A DNA stretch of 64,000 nt from Arthrobacter bambusae (GTDB lineage: Bacteria; Actinomycetota; Actinomycetes; Actinomycetales; Micrococcaceae). Positions 9,141 to 17,408 of the stretch are shown piece by piece. The notes under the pieces are model-generated. The model saw only the letters and a list, made by a program, of their open reading frames with translations, made no database searches and was not told where the DNA came from. Each line of letters starts with the position of its first letter. Within the stretch, counting starts at the first letter, position 1. Made by a program: the position numbers and the translations under genes. The stretch spans positions 1 through 64,000 of the forward strand of contig NZ_JAHHZS010000023.1 in assembly GCF_022606295.1 (NCBI RefSeq), read 5' to 3'.

Positions 9141-9235
9141 CAGAGTGGAACGCAAGGCGGCGATCCCGTACTAGAGCCGCCCCAAGCTCCCCGTGTCTCG
9201 ACTTGAGGCATTACCGAATCGTCAAAGGAGATCCC

Positions 9236-9586
9236 ATGCTCACACGCGTCGATCACATCGACATCAAAGTCCCCAACCTCGAAGAAACCGTCGGCTTCTT
9301 CACGTCGATCGGGTTTGGGGTTCTGCGCCGTATGGAAGATCGTGGCTCCGTCGAAGTGGCGCTCCCGGGTGAGAACCAGGTGATGTTTGAGATCCGCCAG
9401 GACGACAAGCTCGACGCAAGCAAGATCGATCACATTGCCTTCGCTGTCGATGACGCAGACGCGACCATCGAACTCATCAAGGGCGCGGGCGTGAGCTTCA
9501 CCCGCGAGCACCACCCCACCCCGACCGGTCGCACGGTGAGCAACTTCGTCGACATCGCCGGCGGCAAGTGGCAGCTCGCTGAGTGA
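9236..9586 (+). CDS. VOC/glyoxalase-superfamily protein
   Basis: Single-module vicinal-oxygen-chelate protein of 116 aa, one beta-alpha-beta-beta-beta repeat pair. The ATG at 9236 is chosen over an upstream in-frame ATG because AAAGGAG lies 5 nt before it. It opens with the typical LTRVDHIDIKVPNLEE strand (His7), has KIDHIAFAVDD at mid-length, and ends in a V.DIAGGKWQL strand. VOC proteins act as isomerases, lyases, epimerases or dioxygenases with a divalent metal. As first gene of an operon with a LigJ-like hydratase and an RraA-like aldolase, a role as isomerase or lyase on the same intermediate is plausible but unproven. Confidence 0.8.
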   Translation: MLTRVDHIDIKVPNLEETVGFFTSIGFGVLRRMEDRGSVEVALPGENQVMFEIRQDDKLDASKIDHIAFAVDDADATIELIKGAGVSFTREHHPTPTGRTVSNFVDIAGGKWQLAE

Positions 9587-9620
9587 ACGCGTCCGACAAC
9601 CTGACAGAGAGGATCCAATT

Positions 9621-10616
9621 GTGATTATCGAATCCCACGCCCATTTCACGACGGCGCCGCAGGCGCTCGATGCCTACCGTGGCCGGCAGCTCTCCCAGCG
9701 CAACAGGCCGACCAAGGGCCGGCCGTTGAAGATCTCCGACCAGCAACTGGCTGACTCAGTACGAGGCCATCTTGAGCGCATGGAAAAGCACAAGATCGAC
9801 CGCATGATCTTCTCCCCCCGCGCCTCAGGGATGGGCCACGAAGTCGGCGACTTCAAGATGAGCCTCTATTGGGCACAGACGAACAACGACCTCATCGCCC
9901 GGGTCTGCGAAATGTTCCCCGACAAGTTCCTTGGCGCAGCCCAGCTGCCGCAGTCCCCGGGCGTCAAGCCCAAGCAGTGGATTGATGAGCTCGAGCGGGT
10001 GGTTCTTCAGCTCGGATTCGTTGGCTGCAATATCAATGCCGACATCTCCGGCGGTGGTCAGCCGTTCACGCCCAAACTCAGCGACGCATGGTGGAACCCG
10101 TTGTGGGAGGCCATGATCGAGCTCCAGGTACCAGGCTTGATGCATGCCACTTCCTGTGTCAATCCGGCACTGCACCTCAATGGCTCCCACTACACGAACC
10201 ACGACGCCATGGCCTTCTTCGAGCTTGCCTGGTCCGACCTCTTCGACCGTTACCCGGACCTGAAGCTGATAGTCCCCCACGGCGGCGGTTCGTGGCCTTT
10301 CCACTACAACCGGCACCGCTCGCTCCACTTGGGAACGAACCGGATGCCGTTCGAAGAAGCGATCAAGCGCATTTACGTCGATACCGCGATTTACGACCGC
10401 GATTCCATGGACATGCTCATCCGCAAGGCGCCGATCGACAACATCCTTTTCGCCACGGAGCCCTTTGGCACCTCGAAGCACATCGACCCCGAAACCGGGA
10501 CCACGTTCGACGACACCGCGCACTTCATCACCGAGAACCCCAACCTCAGCGATGCTGACAAGGAGAAAATCCTCTCCGGAAACGCGCTCAAGGTATACCC
10601 GAGGATCAAGCTGTGA
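9621..10616 (+). CDS. LigJ-like amidohydrolase (4-oxalomesaconate hydratase relative)
   Basis: Metal-dependent amidohydrolase-2 family enzyme of 331 aa. Visible features are the metal motif HAH (residues 6-8), KISDQQLADSV, FSPRASGMGHEVGDF, AAQLPQSPGV, the MHATSC strand, the metal/substrate motif VPHGGGSWPFHY, FATEPFG and the closing GNALKVYPR. Several of these match the pattern remembered for LigJ of the protocatechuate 4,5-cleavage pathway, which hydrates 4-oxalomesaconate to 4-carboxy-4-hydroxy-2-oxoadipate. The next gene encodes an RraA-like aldolase candidate, as LigK follows LigJ in that pathway. No ring-cleavage dioxygenase is in the window, so the real substrate may be a different oxo-tricarboxylate. 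Decarboxylases of the ACMSD group are the main alternative. Confidence 0.8.
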   Translation: MIIESHAHFTTAPQALDAYRGRQLSQRNRPTKGRPLKISDQQLADSVRGHLERMEKHKIDRMIFSPRASGMGHEVGDFKMSLYWAQTNNDLIARVCEMFPDKFLGAAQLPQSPGVKPKQWIDELERVVLQLGFVGCNINADISGGGQPFTPKLSDAWWNPLWEAMIELQVPGLMHATSCVNPALHLNGSHYTNHDAMAFFELAWSDLFDRYPDLKLIVPHGGGSWPFHYNRHRSLHLGTNRMPFEEAIKRIYVDTAIYDRDSMDMLIRKAPIDNILFATEPFGTSKHIDPETGTTFDDTAHFITENPNLSDADKEKILSGNALKVYPRIKL

Positions 10617-11131
10617 CCACTACGACCGCACCCACCAACACCATCGAATTCGCGACCTCCGATCTCTGCGACCAGAACGATAGCGTCGGTGTACTCCTCC
10701 CGAACCTGCTGCAGGACTTTGGCGGAACCACAAAATTCGCCGGTCCGGCACTGACCGTGAAGGTCTTTGAAGACAATGCGCCAATCCGCGACCTCGTTGT
10801 AACCCCCGGCGAGGGACGAGTCCTCGTCGTAGATGGAGCCGGATCGACCCGGGCCTCCCTTCTGGGAGGCAACCTCGCCAAGCGCGCAGCGGACAACGGC
10901 TGGGCAGGCCTGGTCATCCACGGATGCGTCCGCGACATCGCCGAACTCTCGGCAACCCCGATCGGAATCCGAGCAGTGGGACTGTTCCCCCGTAAGACCG
11001 AACGCAATCTGCACAGCGGCCGCATCGGCGGAACCATCAAAATCGGCGGAATAACCATCAATGAAGGTGACTGGGTCTACGCCGACGCCGACGGAATCGT
11101 CATTTCCGCCACCCCGGTGCACGCCAGCTAG
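10613..11131 (+). CDS. RraA-like aldolase-family protein, copy 2
   Basis: A 172-aa RraA-fold protein starting with GTG at 10613, overlapping the hydratase stop as GTGA. It is closer to classical RraA (VVDGAGSTRASLLGGNLA) than the copy at 1746-2342. RraA of enterobacteria inhibits RNase E and lacks aldolase residues. This protein instead has Gly-X20-Arg-Asp-X2-Glu (LLGG ... HGCVRDIAEL), an arrangement reported as an alternative metal-binding motif in aldolase-active RraA-like proteins. Beside a LigJ-like hydratase, a pyruvate aldolase or oxaloacetate decarboxylase role is more likely than RNase control. Confidence 0.8.
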   Translation: MTTTTAPTNTIEFATSDLCDQNDSVGVLLPNLLQDFGGTTKFAGPALTVKVFEDNAPIRDLVVTPGEGRVLVVDGAGSTRASLLGGNLAKRAADNGWAGLVIHGCVRDIAELSATPIGIRAVGLFPRKTERNLHSGRIGGTIKIGGITINEGDWVYADADGIVISATPVHAS

Positions 11132-11160
11132 CACGAGACCACTCCCAGGAGGAGAAACGC

Positions 11161-12756
11161 ATGCTCTTGATCACGCCCGAACAGAAACTTCCGCTCAAAC
11201 CCCACGGCCCCCAGCTCTTCGTCGACTGGCGCCTTATCAGTGTCGGCGATATCAACTGGGTGAACCCCGCCACTGTCGGGACCGGAGAGACCCCCAAGAA
11301 GATGTCCCAGTGGGGGGCAGCCAGCCCGGAACCGGTAGCCCTTGCGGACACGCCGTTCGGCATTCGAATCGAAGCCGAGAAAGCACACCTGATCGGTCCG
11401 ATCTTCCCAACGGACAAGCCCTGGGAACAGGCCTACCTGATGTACGTCAATAACGTCATTGTCCACGAGGGCAAGTACAAGATGTGGTACACGGTCGTGC
11501 CGCCGGACCACCACGACACTCCGGACCTCAAATGGCACTGGGACGTCGGCTGGGTGCTCTGCTATGCCGAGTCCGAAGATGGCCTCAGCTGGCACAAGCC
11601 CGAGCTTGGGCTGCAGGACTACAAAGGCCAGCCGACCAACTGGGTGTACGGCCGCGAACTCAGCCCCAATCACTTCGCCAGCGGCGCGGTGTTCCTGGAC
11701 GAAACCGCGCCTCCCGAGGAGCGGTTCAAGCTGATCTACCGGGCCGAAGAAAAATATGACGATCCCGCAGGATTCCTCGCACGCCAGAAGGAGCGCTTCG
11801 GCGAGGACATGGACCCCAAGTCCACGAAGGGGAAGCCCGGAAAGGATGGCACGTTCGCCACGACCGCCGGTGCCGTTTCACCTGACGGCATCCACTGGAC
11901 CGCTCTGCCCGAGCCCCTGGTAATGTACTGCTCCGACCAGATGAACACCGCATTCTGGGACGAGAAGGTCCAGAAATATGTCAGCTACTTCCGCATGCAG
12001 CGGGCCGGCCGCCGCTCAGCGGGGCGCACCGAGACCTCAGACTTCAAGACCTGGTCGACCCCTTACCCGGTCCTGGAGGTTCCACTGACAGCCCACGCGG
12101 CATCGGACATCATGCACTGTCCGGTCCAGAAGTATCCGGGCACCGAGGATGTGTACCTTATGTACGCGACGATGTTCAACATCAACACAAACAACCGGGA
12201 CATCGCTCTGGCCGTGAGCTCCGACGGGTTGTACTGGAATTGGTCACCCGGGAACCGCATCGCCTCACCCGAAGATGGAACCAGCGAATTCGAGTATGAC
12301 GACCTTGAGGCCGGATACGGCATCGTCGACCTTCCCGGTGACCGCATCGGCATCCCTGTTGTGGGTTACGAGAAGCCGTACAAGTACCCCAGATTCGGCC
12401 GCCCCCCGCTCGGGATCCCCGGATATGCAACTTGGAAAAAGGACCGGGTATCGGCAGTCATCGCTGATGACCGGGGCCAATTTACGACCCATCAGCTGGT
12501 CGTTACCGGCAACCAGTTGAAGCTTAACTTCAAGACGCGCGGCTCCGCCGGATCTGTCCGTGTTGAAGTCCTCGACGCGAAAGGAAAGCCGCTCCCCGGG
12601 TTTAAGCTCGACGATGCCCCTTTGCTCTCGGGAAACGAACTGGCTCAGGACGTCACTTGGCGTGGTGGAAAACTCAGCGACCTCGCAGGCCAAGCAGTTC
12701 AACTGCGGTTCAACCTCCACCTTGCGAAGGTTTTTGCTTTCGAGTTCGTGTCCTAG
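11161..12756 (+). CDS. glycosidase-like five-bladed beta-propeller protein
   Basis: 531-aa cytoplasmic protein (no signal peptide) preceded by AGGAGGAGAAACGC. It resembles the GH43/GH32-type propeller superfamily: recurring blade motifs such as VHEGKYKMWYT, ESEDGLSWHKPELGL, AVSPDGIHWTALPEP and VSSDGLYWNWSPG, each an Asp-Gly plus Trp signature. The C-terminal 100 residues form a beta-sandwich-like module (GSAGSVRVEVLDAKGKPLPG, then DVTWRGG...LAGQAVQLRF) of the kind appended to similar proteins from planctomycetes. A glycoside-cleaving or sugar-binding role fits the RpiR regulator. Catalytic acids cannot be assigned with confidence. Confidence 0.7.
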   Translation: MLLITPEQKLPLKPHGPQLFVDWRLISVGDINWVNPATVGTGETPKKMSQWGAASPEPVALADTPFGIRIEAEKAHLIGPIFPTDKPWEQAYLMYVNNVIVHEGKYKMWYTVVPPDHHDTPDLKWHWDVGWVLCYAESEDGLSWHKPELGLQDYKGQPTNWVYGRELSPNHFASGAVFLDETAPPEERFKLIYRAEEKYDDPAGFLARQKERFGEDMDPKSTKGKPGKDGTFATTAGAVSPDGIHWTALPEPLVMYCSDQMNTAFWDEKVQKYVSYFRMQRAGRRSAGRTETSDFKTWSTPYPVLEVPLTAHAASDIMHCPVQKYPGTEDVYLMYATMFNINTNNRDIALAVSSDGLYWNWSPGNRIASPEDGTSEFEYDDLEAGYGIVDLPGDRIGIPVVGYEKPYKYPRFGRPPLGIPGYATWKKDRVSAVIADDRGQFTTHQLVVTGNQLKLNFKTRGSAGSVRVEVLDAKGKPLPGFKLDDAPLLSGNELAQDVTWRGGKLSDLAGQAVQLRFNLHLAKVFAFEFVS

Positions 12757-13980
12757 GTGAATCGCATCGGTGAGGTGAAGAACGGCGAAAAACCGCTTGC
12801 ACTGTGGGTGCAGACGGCGGTCGGCCAATCGGCGTGGCTGGGAGTCCGGCTCATCATGAGCTACCAGACGCTCGCCATCACGGGCGATCCGTTCTTCTTG
12901 GGAGTGCAGTCTTCTGCGTTCGCACTCGCCGGTCTCCTCATCGCGCTCCCGACCGGTCGGATCGCCGACCGGTTCGGGAGCGCGGTGGTGTGCGCGGCCG
13001 GCCTGTCACTAGCAGTTATCGGAACCCTGGTCGCACTCCTGTTCCCCATGCATGCGGGGCTCCTTATTGCCGCGGTTCTCCTCGGGGCGGGGCATATTGG
13101 ACTTCTAGTCGGACAGCAAAGCTTTACCGCGCGACTGGCAGCCCCAGGAAAATCGGAAACAGCATTCGGTGGGCTAACCGCCGCCGCCTCCATCGGCCAG
13201 CTCATCGGACCTCCGGCCGTCGCTACGATCGCCGCAGCGACCGCTGCAGACAGTACGCATCCGAACACCACTTTCGGGTTGCTCGTATGCCTTGGACTTC
13301 TCCTCGTCGCGGTGCCACCGGTAATCTCGCTGTTCAGCCACGAGCGGCGCCTCCGGTCCAGTCGCATGCAGCCCCTGCCCGTGGACCGTTCCGTCCCTCT
13401 CCGCTCCGTCCTTGGGGTGCCCGGGATGTGGCAGTCTCTGGTCGTGAGCGGCGCGGTCCTTGTCACCGTCGACCTGCTCACATCCTTTCTTCCACTCTGG
13501 GCAGTTGAGCGCCGGATTCCGGTGACGGCGGTCGGGCTCCTGTTGGCTTCGCGCGCTGTCTTCACAATTTGTAGCCGTTTTGGTATGACAAGGCTGCTCG
13601 ACAACCTGGGCCGAAGGAAGCTCCTCATTAGCGCAATCGCTCTGGCGGTAGTGGGCCTCAGCGCCCTTCCATTAGCCGATCAATGGTGGGCTCTCCCGCT
13701 CATGTGCCTGATTGGAATCGGGCTGGGCCTGCCGCAACCGTTAACGATGGCGTGGGTAGTCTCGCTCGCCCCCCGTCAGGCCCGCGGAGCTGCCCTCGGC
13801 CTGCGCATGACTTCCAATAGGTTGGCCCAGTTCTCGATACCTCTCACGGTGGCCGCCGTCGCGGGTCCTGTGGGAGTTGGCGCTGTGTTTTGGTGCACGG
13901 CGGCCCTGTTGGCCAGCGCAGCGGTGCTCGCCATGACAGCCCAGGTCGGATCCGCGACTGAAAAGCCGGACCATTCTTGA
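12757..13980 (+). CDS. MFS transporter (12-TM type)
   Basis: 407-aa membrane transporter starting with GTG immediately after the TAG of the glycosidase-like gene, so it is the last gene of this operon. The protein is hydrophobic throughout, with the A-loop motif GRIADRFGS (about residues 67-75), an intracellular hydrophilic centre (about 190-220) and a second motif LDNLGRRKLLIS. It may export a breakdown product or import a related substrate next to the divergent ABC system. The start is weakly supported because no good ribosome-binding site precedes it; translation may be coupled. Confidence 0.83.
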   Translation: MNRIGEVKNGEKPLALWVQTAVGQSAWLGVRLIMSYQTLAITGDPFFLGVQSSAFALAGLLIALPTGRIADRFGSAVVCAAGLSLAVIGTLVALLFPMHAGLLIAAVLLGAGHIGLLVGQQSFTARLAAPGKSETAFGGLTAAASIGQLIGPPAVATIAAATAADSTHPNTTFGLLVCLGLLLVAVPPVISLFSHERRLRSSRMQPLPVDRSVPLRSVLGVPGMWQSLVVSGAVLVTVDLLTSFLPLWAVERRIPVTAVGLLLASRAVFTICSRFGMTRLLDNLGRRKLLISAIALAVVGLSALPLADQWWALPLMCLIGIGLGLPQPLTMAWVVSLAPRQARGAALGLRMTSNRLAQFSIPLTVAAVAGPVGVGAVFWCTAALLASAAVLAMTAQVGSATEKPDHS

Positions 13981-14001
13981 AATTGGCTGCTGGCGAAGAT
14001 C

Positions 14002-15219
14002 TCAGTCACCTGCCCCGCGCTCAAGCACCTGTTCTTGAATCTGTAGCCTGCCGTTTCGGTCAAGCCGGGGGAGGCTGGCTGCTGCTATCAGGATTGCGAG
14101 TGCTCCCAGCCCGAGTGGTAGGCCGGCAAGGGCGCCGATTCCTCCGACCAGCAGGGGACCCCCGGCGTCGCCGAGTTCGCGCCCCAGCTCGGCGGATCCC
14201 ATGGTCCTGCCAATCCGTTCGGGCGGTGTGTTGTCGGCCAGGTGTGCGAAGCCAAGCGGGGTGGCAGCGCCGACCCCCGCTCCGATCGCGGCTGCGGCGA
14301 TGAACAGAGTAATCGGTGTGGGTATCAGTGCCAGATCGGCGATGCCGCTGGCCGTGAGCAGGAGGCCCGCTGTGATTCCCTGGGCATCGGTGATGCGACG
14401 GAGATCGCGCAGTTTCCCAATCCGTGGTTGGGTGAGCGTCGAGGTAATGGCCAGGACACTCACCGCCACGGTTCCCCCGACGGGATCCAAGCCATGCTTG
14501 ATCGCCAGAGCGGGCAGGAATCCGATTGCTGCGCCAAGCGCGCCGGTGGAGGCCGCCAGTGTCAGCGTTGGGATGAGGAAGCGCCGCTCGGTAACCTGCC
14601 GTGCGAGATCCACGATGGTGTAGCGCGGGCGGGGCAGCGGCTCCAAATGGGGGACGGCGACCATGACCCATACTGCTGTGGCGGTCGCCAGGCCTGAGAG
14701 TGCTCCGAAAAGCGGGGCGAACCCACCCACGAGAATCAGGCCGGCGCCGAGAAGCGGCCCGACGACGTAACCAAGGCTTTTCCAGGACCCGTACCGACCA
14801 AAGTAGGTGCCGGTGTTCCTGCCCGAGGCCAGGCGGGCGACCATCGCGGAGGATGCGGGTGAGAAAGCCGAGGCCGCGGCGCCCTGGCCGACCCTAGCCA
14901 GTCCCAGCATGAGGGGATCGGCCGCCCACAGACCGATGACCGATAACGCGGCAAAGGCCAGGAGGCCGCCGACGATCACGGGCTTGGCACCGATCACGTC
15001 ACTGAGGGCGCCGAAGACGGGTTTGAGGAAGACCTCGGAGAGGTCGTACAGGGCGAGCAGGATGCCCAGGTTGAGCACAGTGAGGCCAATATTCTCGCTC
15101 TGTGCGCCCAATCCGGCGGCGATGCTGTGGGCACCGAAAGCGCTCACGAACCCGGCAGCGTACAAAGGGGCGGTTGTGGGTCTCAATACCGGCGGGGTGT
15201 TGATTCCGGCGGCGCTCAT
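14002..15219 (-). CDS. MFS transporter in the ChrB-N operon
   Basis: 405-aa MFS protein of 12 predicted membrane segments. ATG at 15219 is chosen because it overlaps the ChrB-N stop as ATGA; the open frame extends far upstream into that gene. Visible motifs are FGALSDVIGAKPVIVGG (motif A, about residues 62-78) and ARVGQGAAASAFSPAS (motif B). It is the last gene of a three-gene leftward operon with a polysaccharide-deacetylase-like and a ChrB-N protein, and converges with the MFS gene at 12757. An efflux role is likely. A chromate connection would follow only from its ChrB-like neighbour. Confidence 0.87.
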   Translation of the reverse strand: MSAAGINTPPVLRPTTAPLYAAGFVSAFGAHSIAAGLGAQSENIGLTVLNLGILLALYDLSEVFLKPVFGALSDVIGAKPVIVGGLLAFAALSVIGLWAADPLMLGLARVGQGAAASAFSPASSAMVARLASGRNTGTYFGRYGSWKSLGYVVGPLLGAGLILVGGFAPLFGALSGLATATAVWVMVAVPHLEPLPRPRYTIVDLARQVTERRFLIPTLTLAASTGALGAAIGFLPALAIKHGLDPVGGTVAVSVLAITSTLTQPRIGKLRDLRRITDAQGITAGLLLTASGIADLALIPTPITLFIAAAAIGAGVGAATPLGFAHLADNTPPERIGRTMGSAELGRELGDAGGPLLVGGIGALAGLPLGLGALAILIAAASLPRLDRNGRLQIQEQVLERGAGD

Positions 15220-15800
15220 GAGTGCAGTTGCTGATAGACGCGGCCGGCGAAGTCCTCCAGGGCAACCGCACAGGCCGCCAGTCTCTCTTCGGCGCCGGAG
15301 GCTCCGGGGCTGCCGAAAACGTCCTTTGCCCTGATGGACCGTGCCCACCGGCGGAGCCGGTCCAAGCTCTGCTCTTCCTCCTCGAGCTCGGCGAGGGTGA
15401 ACCTTCGCTTTGCGATCTCGCGGGCAATCTCGTCCGTGAACTTCCCGCAGTCGGCGGCGAATTCGGCCCACTCATCCTCCCGAGCGGAGTCGAACAGGGC
15501 GCGCAGCTTTTCGGCGTCATCATCGCTCGAGCTCGTCGTCAACAAAATCAGCTCTCCGTTGCCGGCCCTGGCGAGGTGCTGGGCCTTTTCCGCGCCTTCC
15601 CGGCAGACCGGAACATCCGGCGCGGTCCATGTGCCTTGTCCGACCGGGACGCCACCGAATCGCCGCAGTTCCCGCCAGACGGCCACTCGGTGTCGTGACG
15701 GTTCTGACGGGACCTGAACCAGCATGACAAGCCAGGAAGCATCTTGAGCATGAGTCGCTTCTGCGTTCATGACGGGTGGTGCATCTTCGGTGGGGCTCAT
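15216..15800 (-). CDS. ChrB N-terminal-domain protein
   Basis: 194-aa protein with the ChrB N-terminal signature: WLVMLVQVPSEPSRHRVAVW followed by RELRRFGGVPVGQGTW (about residues 23-58), then ELILL and an acidic, helical C-terminal half. Full-length ChrB regulators of chromate resistance carry an extra C-terminal domain that is absent here; split or N-only forms occur in Actinobacteria. It overlaps both neighbours by ATGA. The substrate or stress sensed is unknown, as no ChrA chromate transporter is in the window. Confidence 0.85.
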   Translation of the reverse strand: MSPTEDAPPVMNAEATHAQDASWLVMLVQVPSEPSRHRVAVWRELRRFGGVPVGQGTWTAPDVPVCREGAEKAQHLARAGNGELILLTTSSSDDDAEKLRALFDSAREDEWAEFAADCGKFTDEIAREIAKRRFTLAELEEEEQSLDRLRRWARSIRAKDVFGSPGASGAEERLAACAVALEDFAGRVYQQLHS

Positions 15801-16729
15801 GGCGTGTGTGCTCCTTCAAGGGGATCGGCTGAGAGGTGAACAAATGAAAGCCCGGCTTGCTGCATGGCTTTCACAGCCGGGACGAGGCCTGCCGCGGTGC
15901 CAGAGCCGGGGTGGTTGCCGTGGGAGATCACGATATCTCCGTGCGTGGCGGCGGCGATTTCCCGGGACACTGTGGCCGCCGGGAAGGTTGCTCCGCCGTC
16001 TCCGTTGATGCTGAATCCCACCGGAATGAGACCAAGCGTTCGCACGATCTCTGCCGCGACGTTATCCAGGTAGGCCGTACCGGCCCGAAAGAACTGTGTT
16101 GGTTTGCCTGTGAGATCCTCGAGAGCAGCCATGTTTCCCATGATTTCGTCGTAGATTTCAGCCGGGCCTTTGGTTCCTGGGATCCCGTAGGCACTCTTTC
16201 CGTTTACGGACAGGGGAAGGTGTAGTGTGCCGTGGTTGCCCAGTTCGAACAGGGGGTCGTTGGCAAGATCCCGGCTGACCACCGGATTTGCCGCTATCCA
16301 GCGGGAGTTAAGAAAAATGGTTACCGGAACTCCCAGCCCCCGCAGTGCCGACAGTAACGCTACGTCGACGCCGTTTCCCCCGGGGCCTCCGCAGAAATCA
16401 AAGGTCAGCGCCACCCCGTTCCCGGACCCAGGAAGCTTGGTGAGTACTCCGGGGGCACTCAGGCCCCAGTACGTGGGCTCCTTGCCTGCAAAGGAATTGT
16501 CGATCTCCGCACGATTCGGCCGACGGAATTCGGCAAACGGGGTTGCTGATGGTTCTGGAAGGAGTGGCGTGGCGTCCTCCTCCTCGCCAAGTAAGGCTTC
16601 GTGAACTGCGGGCTGTCTGTGGCGGCCCGGTTCCTGTGTGAGGGCACAGATTGCGACGGAACCGGCCAACAGCATCAGACTTCTTCGCGGCAGCATTCTG
16701 CCGCCGGTTGACAATGCCAAATCATTCAC
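15797..16729 (-). CDS. polysaccharide deacetylase (NodB-domain, exported)
   Basis: Exported carbohydrate-esterase-4-like protein. The N-terminus has a twin-Arg-containing hydrophobic leader (LPRRSLMLLAGSVAICAL). The NodB domain covers about residues 100-295, with TFDFCGGPGGNG in place of the canonical TFDDG, the metal histidines in GNHGTLHLP, and the RAGTAYLD and ISHGNHPGSG motifs. The second catalytic Asp is replaced by Phe-Cys, seen in some actinobacterial relatives. GTG at 16729 gives 310 aa; ATG at 16696 is an alternative that places the leader at the N-terminus. First gene of the leftward operon. Substrate (peptidoglycan or another amino-sugar polymer) is unknown. Confidence 0.85.
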   Translation of the reverse strand: MNDLALSTGGRMLPRRSLMLLAGSVAICALTQEPGRHRQPAVHEALLGEEEDATPLLPEPSATPFAEFRRPNRAEIDNSFAGKEPTYWGLSAPGVLTKLPGSGNGVALTFDFCGGPGGNGVDVALLSALRGLGVPVTIFLNSRWIAANPVVSRDLANDPLFELGNHGTLHLPLSVNGKSAYGIPGTKGPAEIYDEIMGNMAALEDLTGKPTQFFRAGTAYLDNVAAEIVRTLGLIPVGFSINGDGGATFPAATVSREIAAATHGDIVISHGNHPGSGTAAGLVPAVKAMQQAGLSFVHLSADPLEGAHTP

Positions 16730-16894
16730 GGGAACCGGCCGCTCGACCCGGGCGGGCAGACCGCTGCTCTGACGCCTGCTCTAAAATAGTCACAAGCAAA
16801 ATTGTAGCGACTGTTACAGACGATCGAGTAGCAAAAGACGGAATGTGAAATGGACCCGCCCCGCCGGCGATTTCGGCGCGCGGCACCATGGTAG

Positions 16895-16920
16895 TTAGCA
16901 TTGCTAATTAGCAATACTAA
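16895..16920. promoter_or_regulatory. 26-bp MarR-type operator
   Basis: A near-perfect palindrome lies in the divergent gap: TTAGCATTGCTAA at 16895-16907 followed by TTAGCAATACTAA at 16908-16920, with a single mismatched base pair. It is 23 bp upstream of the MarR gene, so it probably covers the promoter and lets MarR control itself and possibly the divergent deacetylase operon. The rest of the 16730-16943 gap shows no gene. Confidence 0.75.
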
Positions 16921-16943
16921 CGTTTTTGGAGGCTTAGTAGGGT

Positions 16944-17408
16944 ATGGATATCGACGCACCCGATTGGCGCAGCGGCTGGCCGGGGGAGGCTACACAACCG
17001 GACGTTCTGGCGCGTGAGTTGCGGACTGCCATCATGCGCACCTCACGTCGGTTGAGGACTGAGGCGAGTGGTGACGTCGTTTCGCCGGGCCAATACACTG
17101 TGCTAGCCCAGCTCCGGCGGGGCTCTCGGACTTCGCGGGAGTTGGCGGAGCGGGAACGCGTTCAGGCGCCCTCAATGACACGAATCGTCAAGGCTCTAAC
17201 GGCCAAGGGGTTGGTATCCCGGGCGGTACACCCGCAGGATGGCCGTCAGATTCTGCTTTCGATTACGCCGGACGGCGAGGGCATCCTTGAAGAAGCCAAG
17301 GGCCAGCGGACTGCGTGGCTTTCGCGGCGGGTAGCCCTCCTTGACGAGGAGGACCGTCTGGTGCTTAGCCGCGCCGCTCACCTCTTACAAGAATTGAGCG
17401 CCGAATGA
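16944..17408 (+). CDS. MarR-family transcriptional regulator
   Basis: 154-aa winged-helix regulator. The recognition region is TSRELAERERVQAPSMTRIVKALTAKGLV (about residues 52-82) with the wing RAVHPQDGRQILLSITPDG, the standard MarR signature. Flanking helices make the dimer interface. A large palindrome lies just upstream. The gene overlaps the phosphoglycerate-mutase gene by ATGA, an unusual partner for a MarR protein. MarR proteins usually release DNA on binding phenolics or other small ligands. Confidence 0.92.
   Translation: MDIDAPDWRSGWPGEATQPDVLARELRTAIMRTSRRLRTEASGDVVSPGQYTVLAQLRRGSRTSRELAERERVQAPSMTRIVKALTAKGLVSRAVHPQDGRQILLSITPDGEGILEEAKGQRTAWLSRRVALLDEEDRLVLSRAAHLLQELSAE

Noticed and set aside
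10613..11131. Function as RNase E inhibitor RraA.
   Set aside because: The Arg-Asp-X2-Glu residues are kept, which E. coli RraA lacks, and the gene is embedded in a catabolic operon beside a LigJ-like hydratase.
12758..15523. Several open frames of 200 codons or more opposite or within the MFS genes and the ChrB-N gene.
   Set aside because: They lie in alternate frames of well-supported genes, have Arg/Pro/Gly-rich low-complexity translations and no ribosome-binding sites; this is typical of high-GC DNA.
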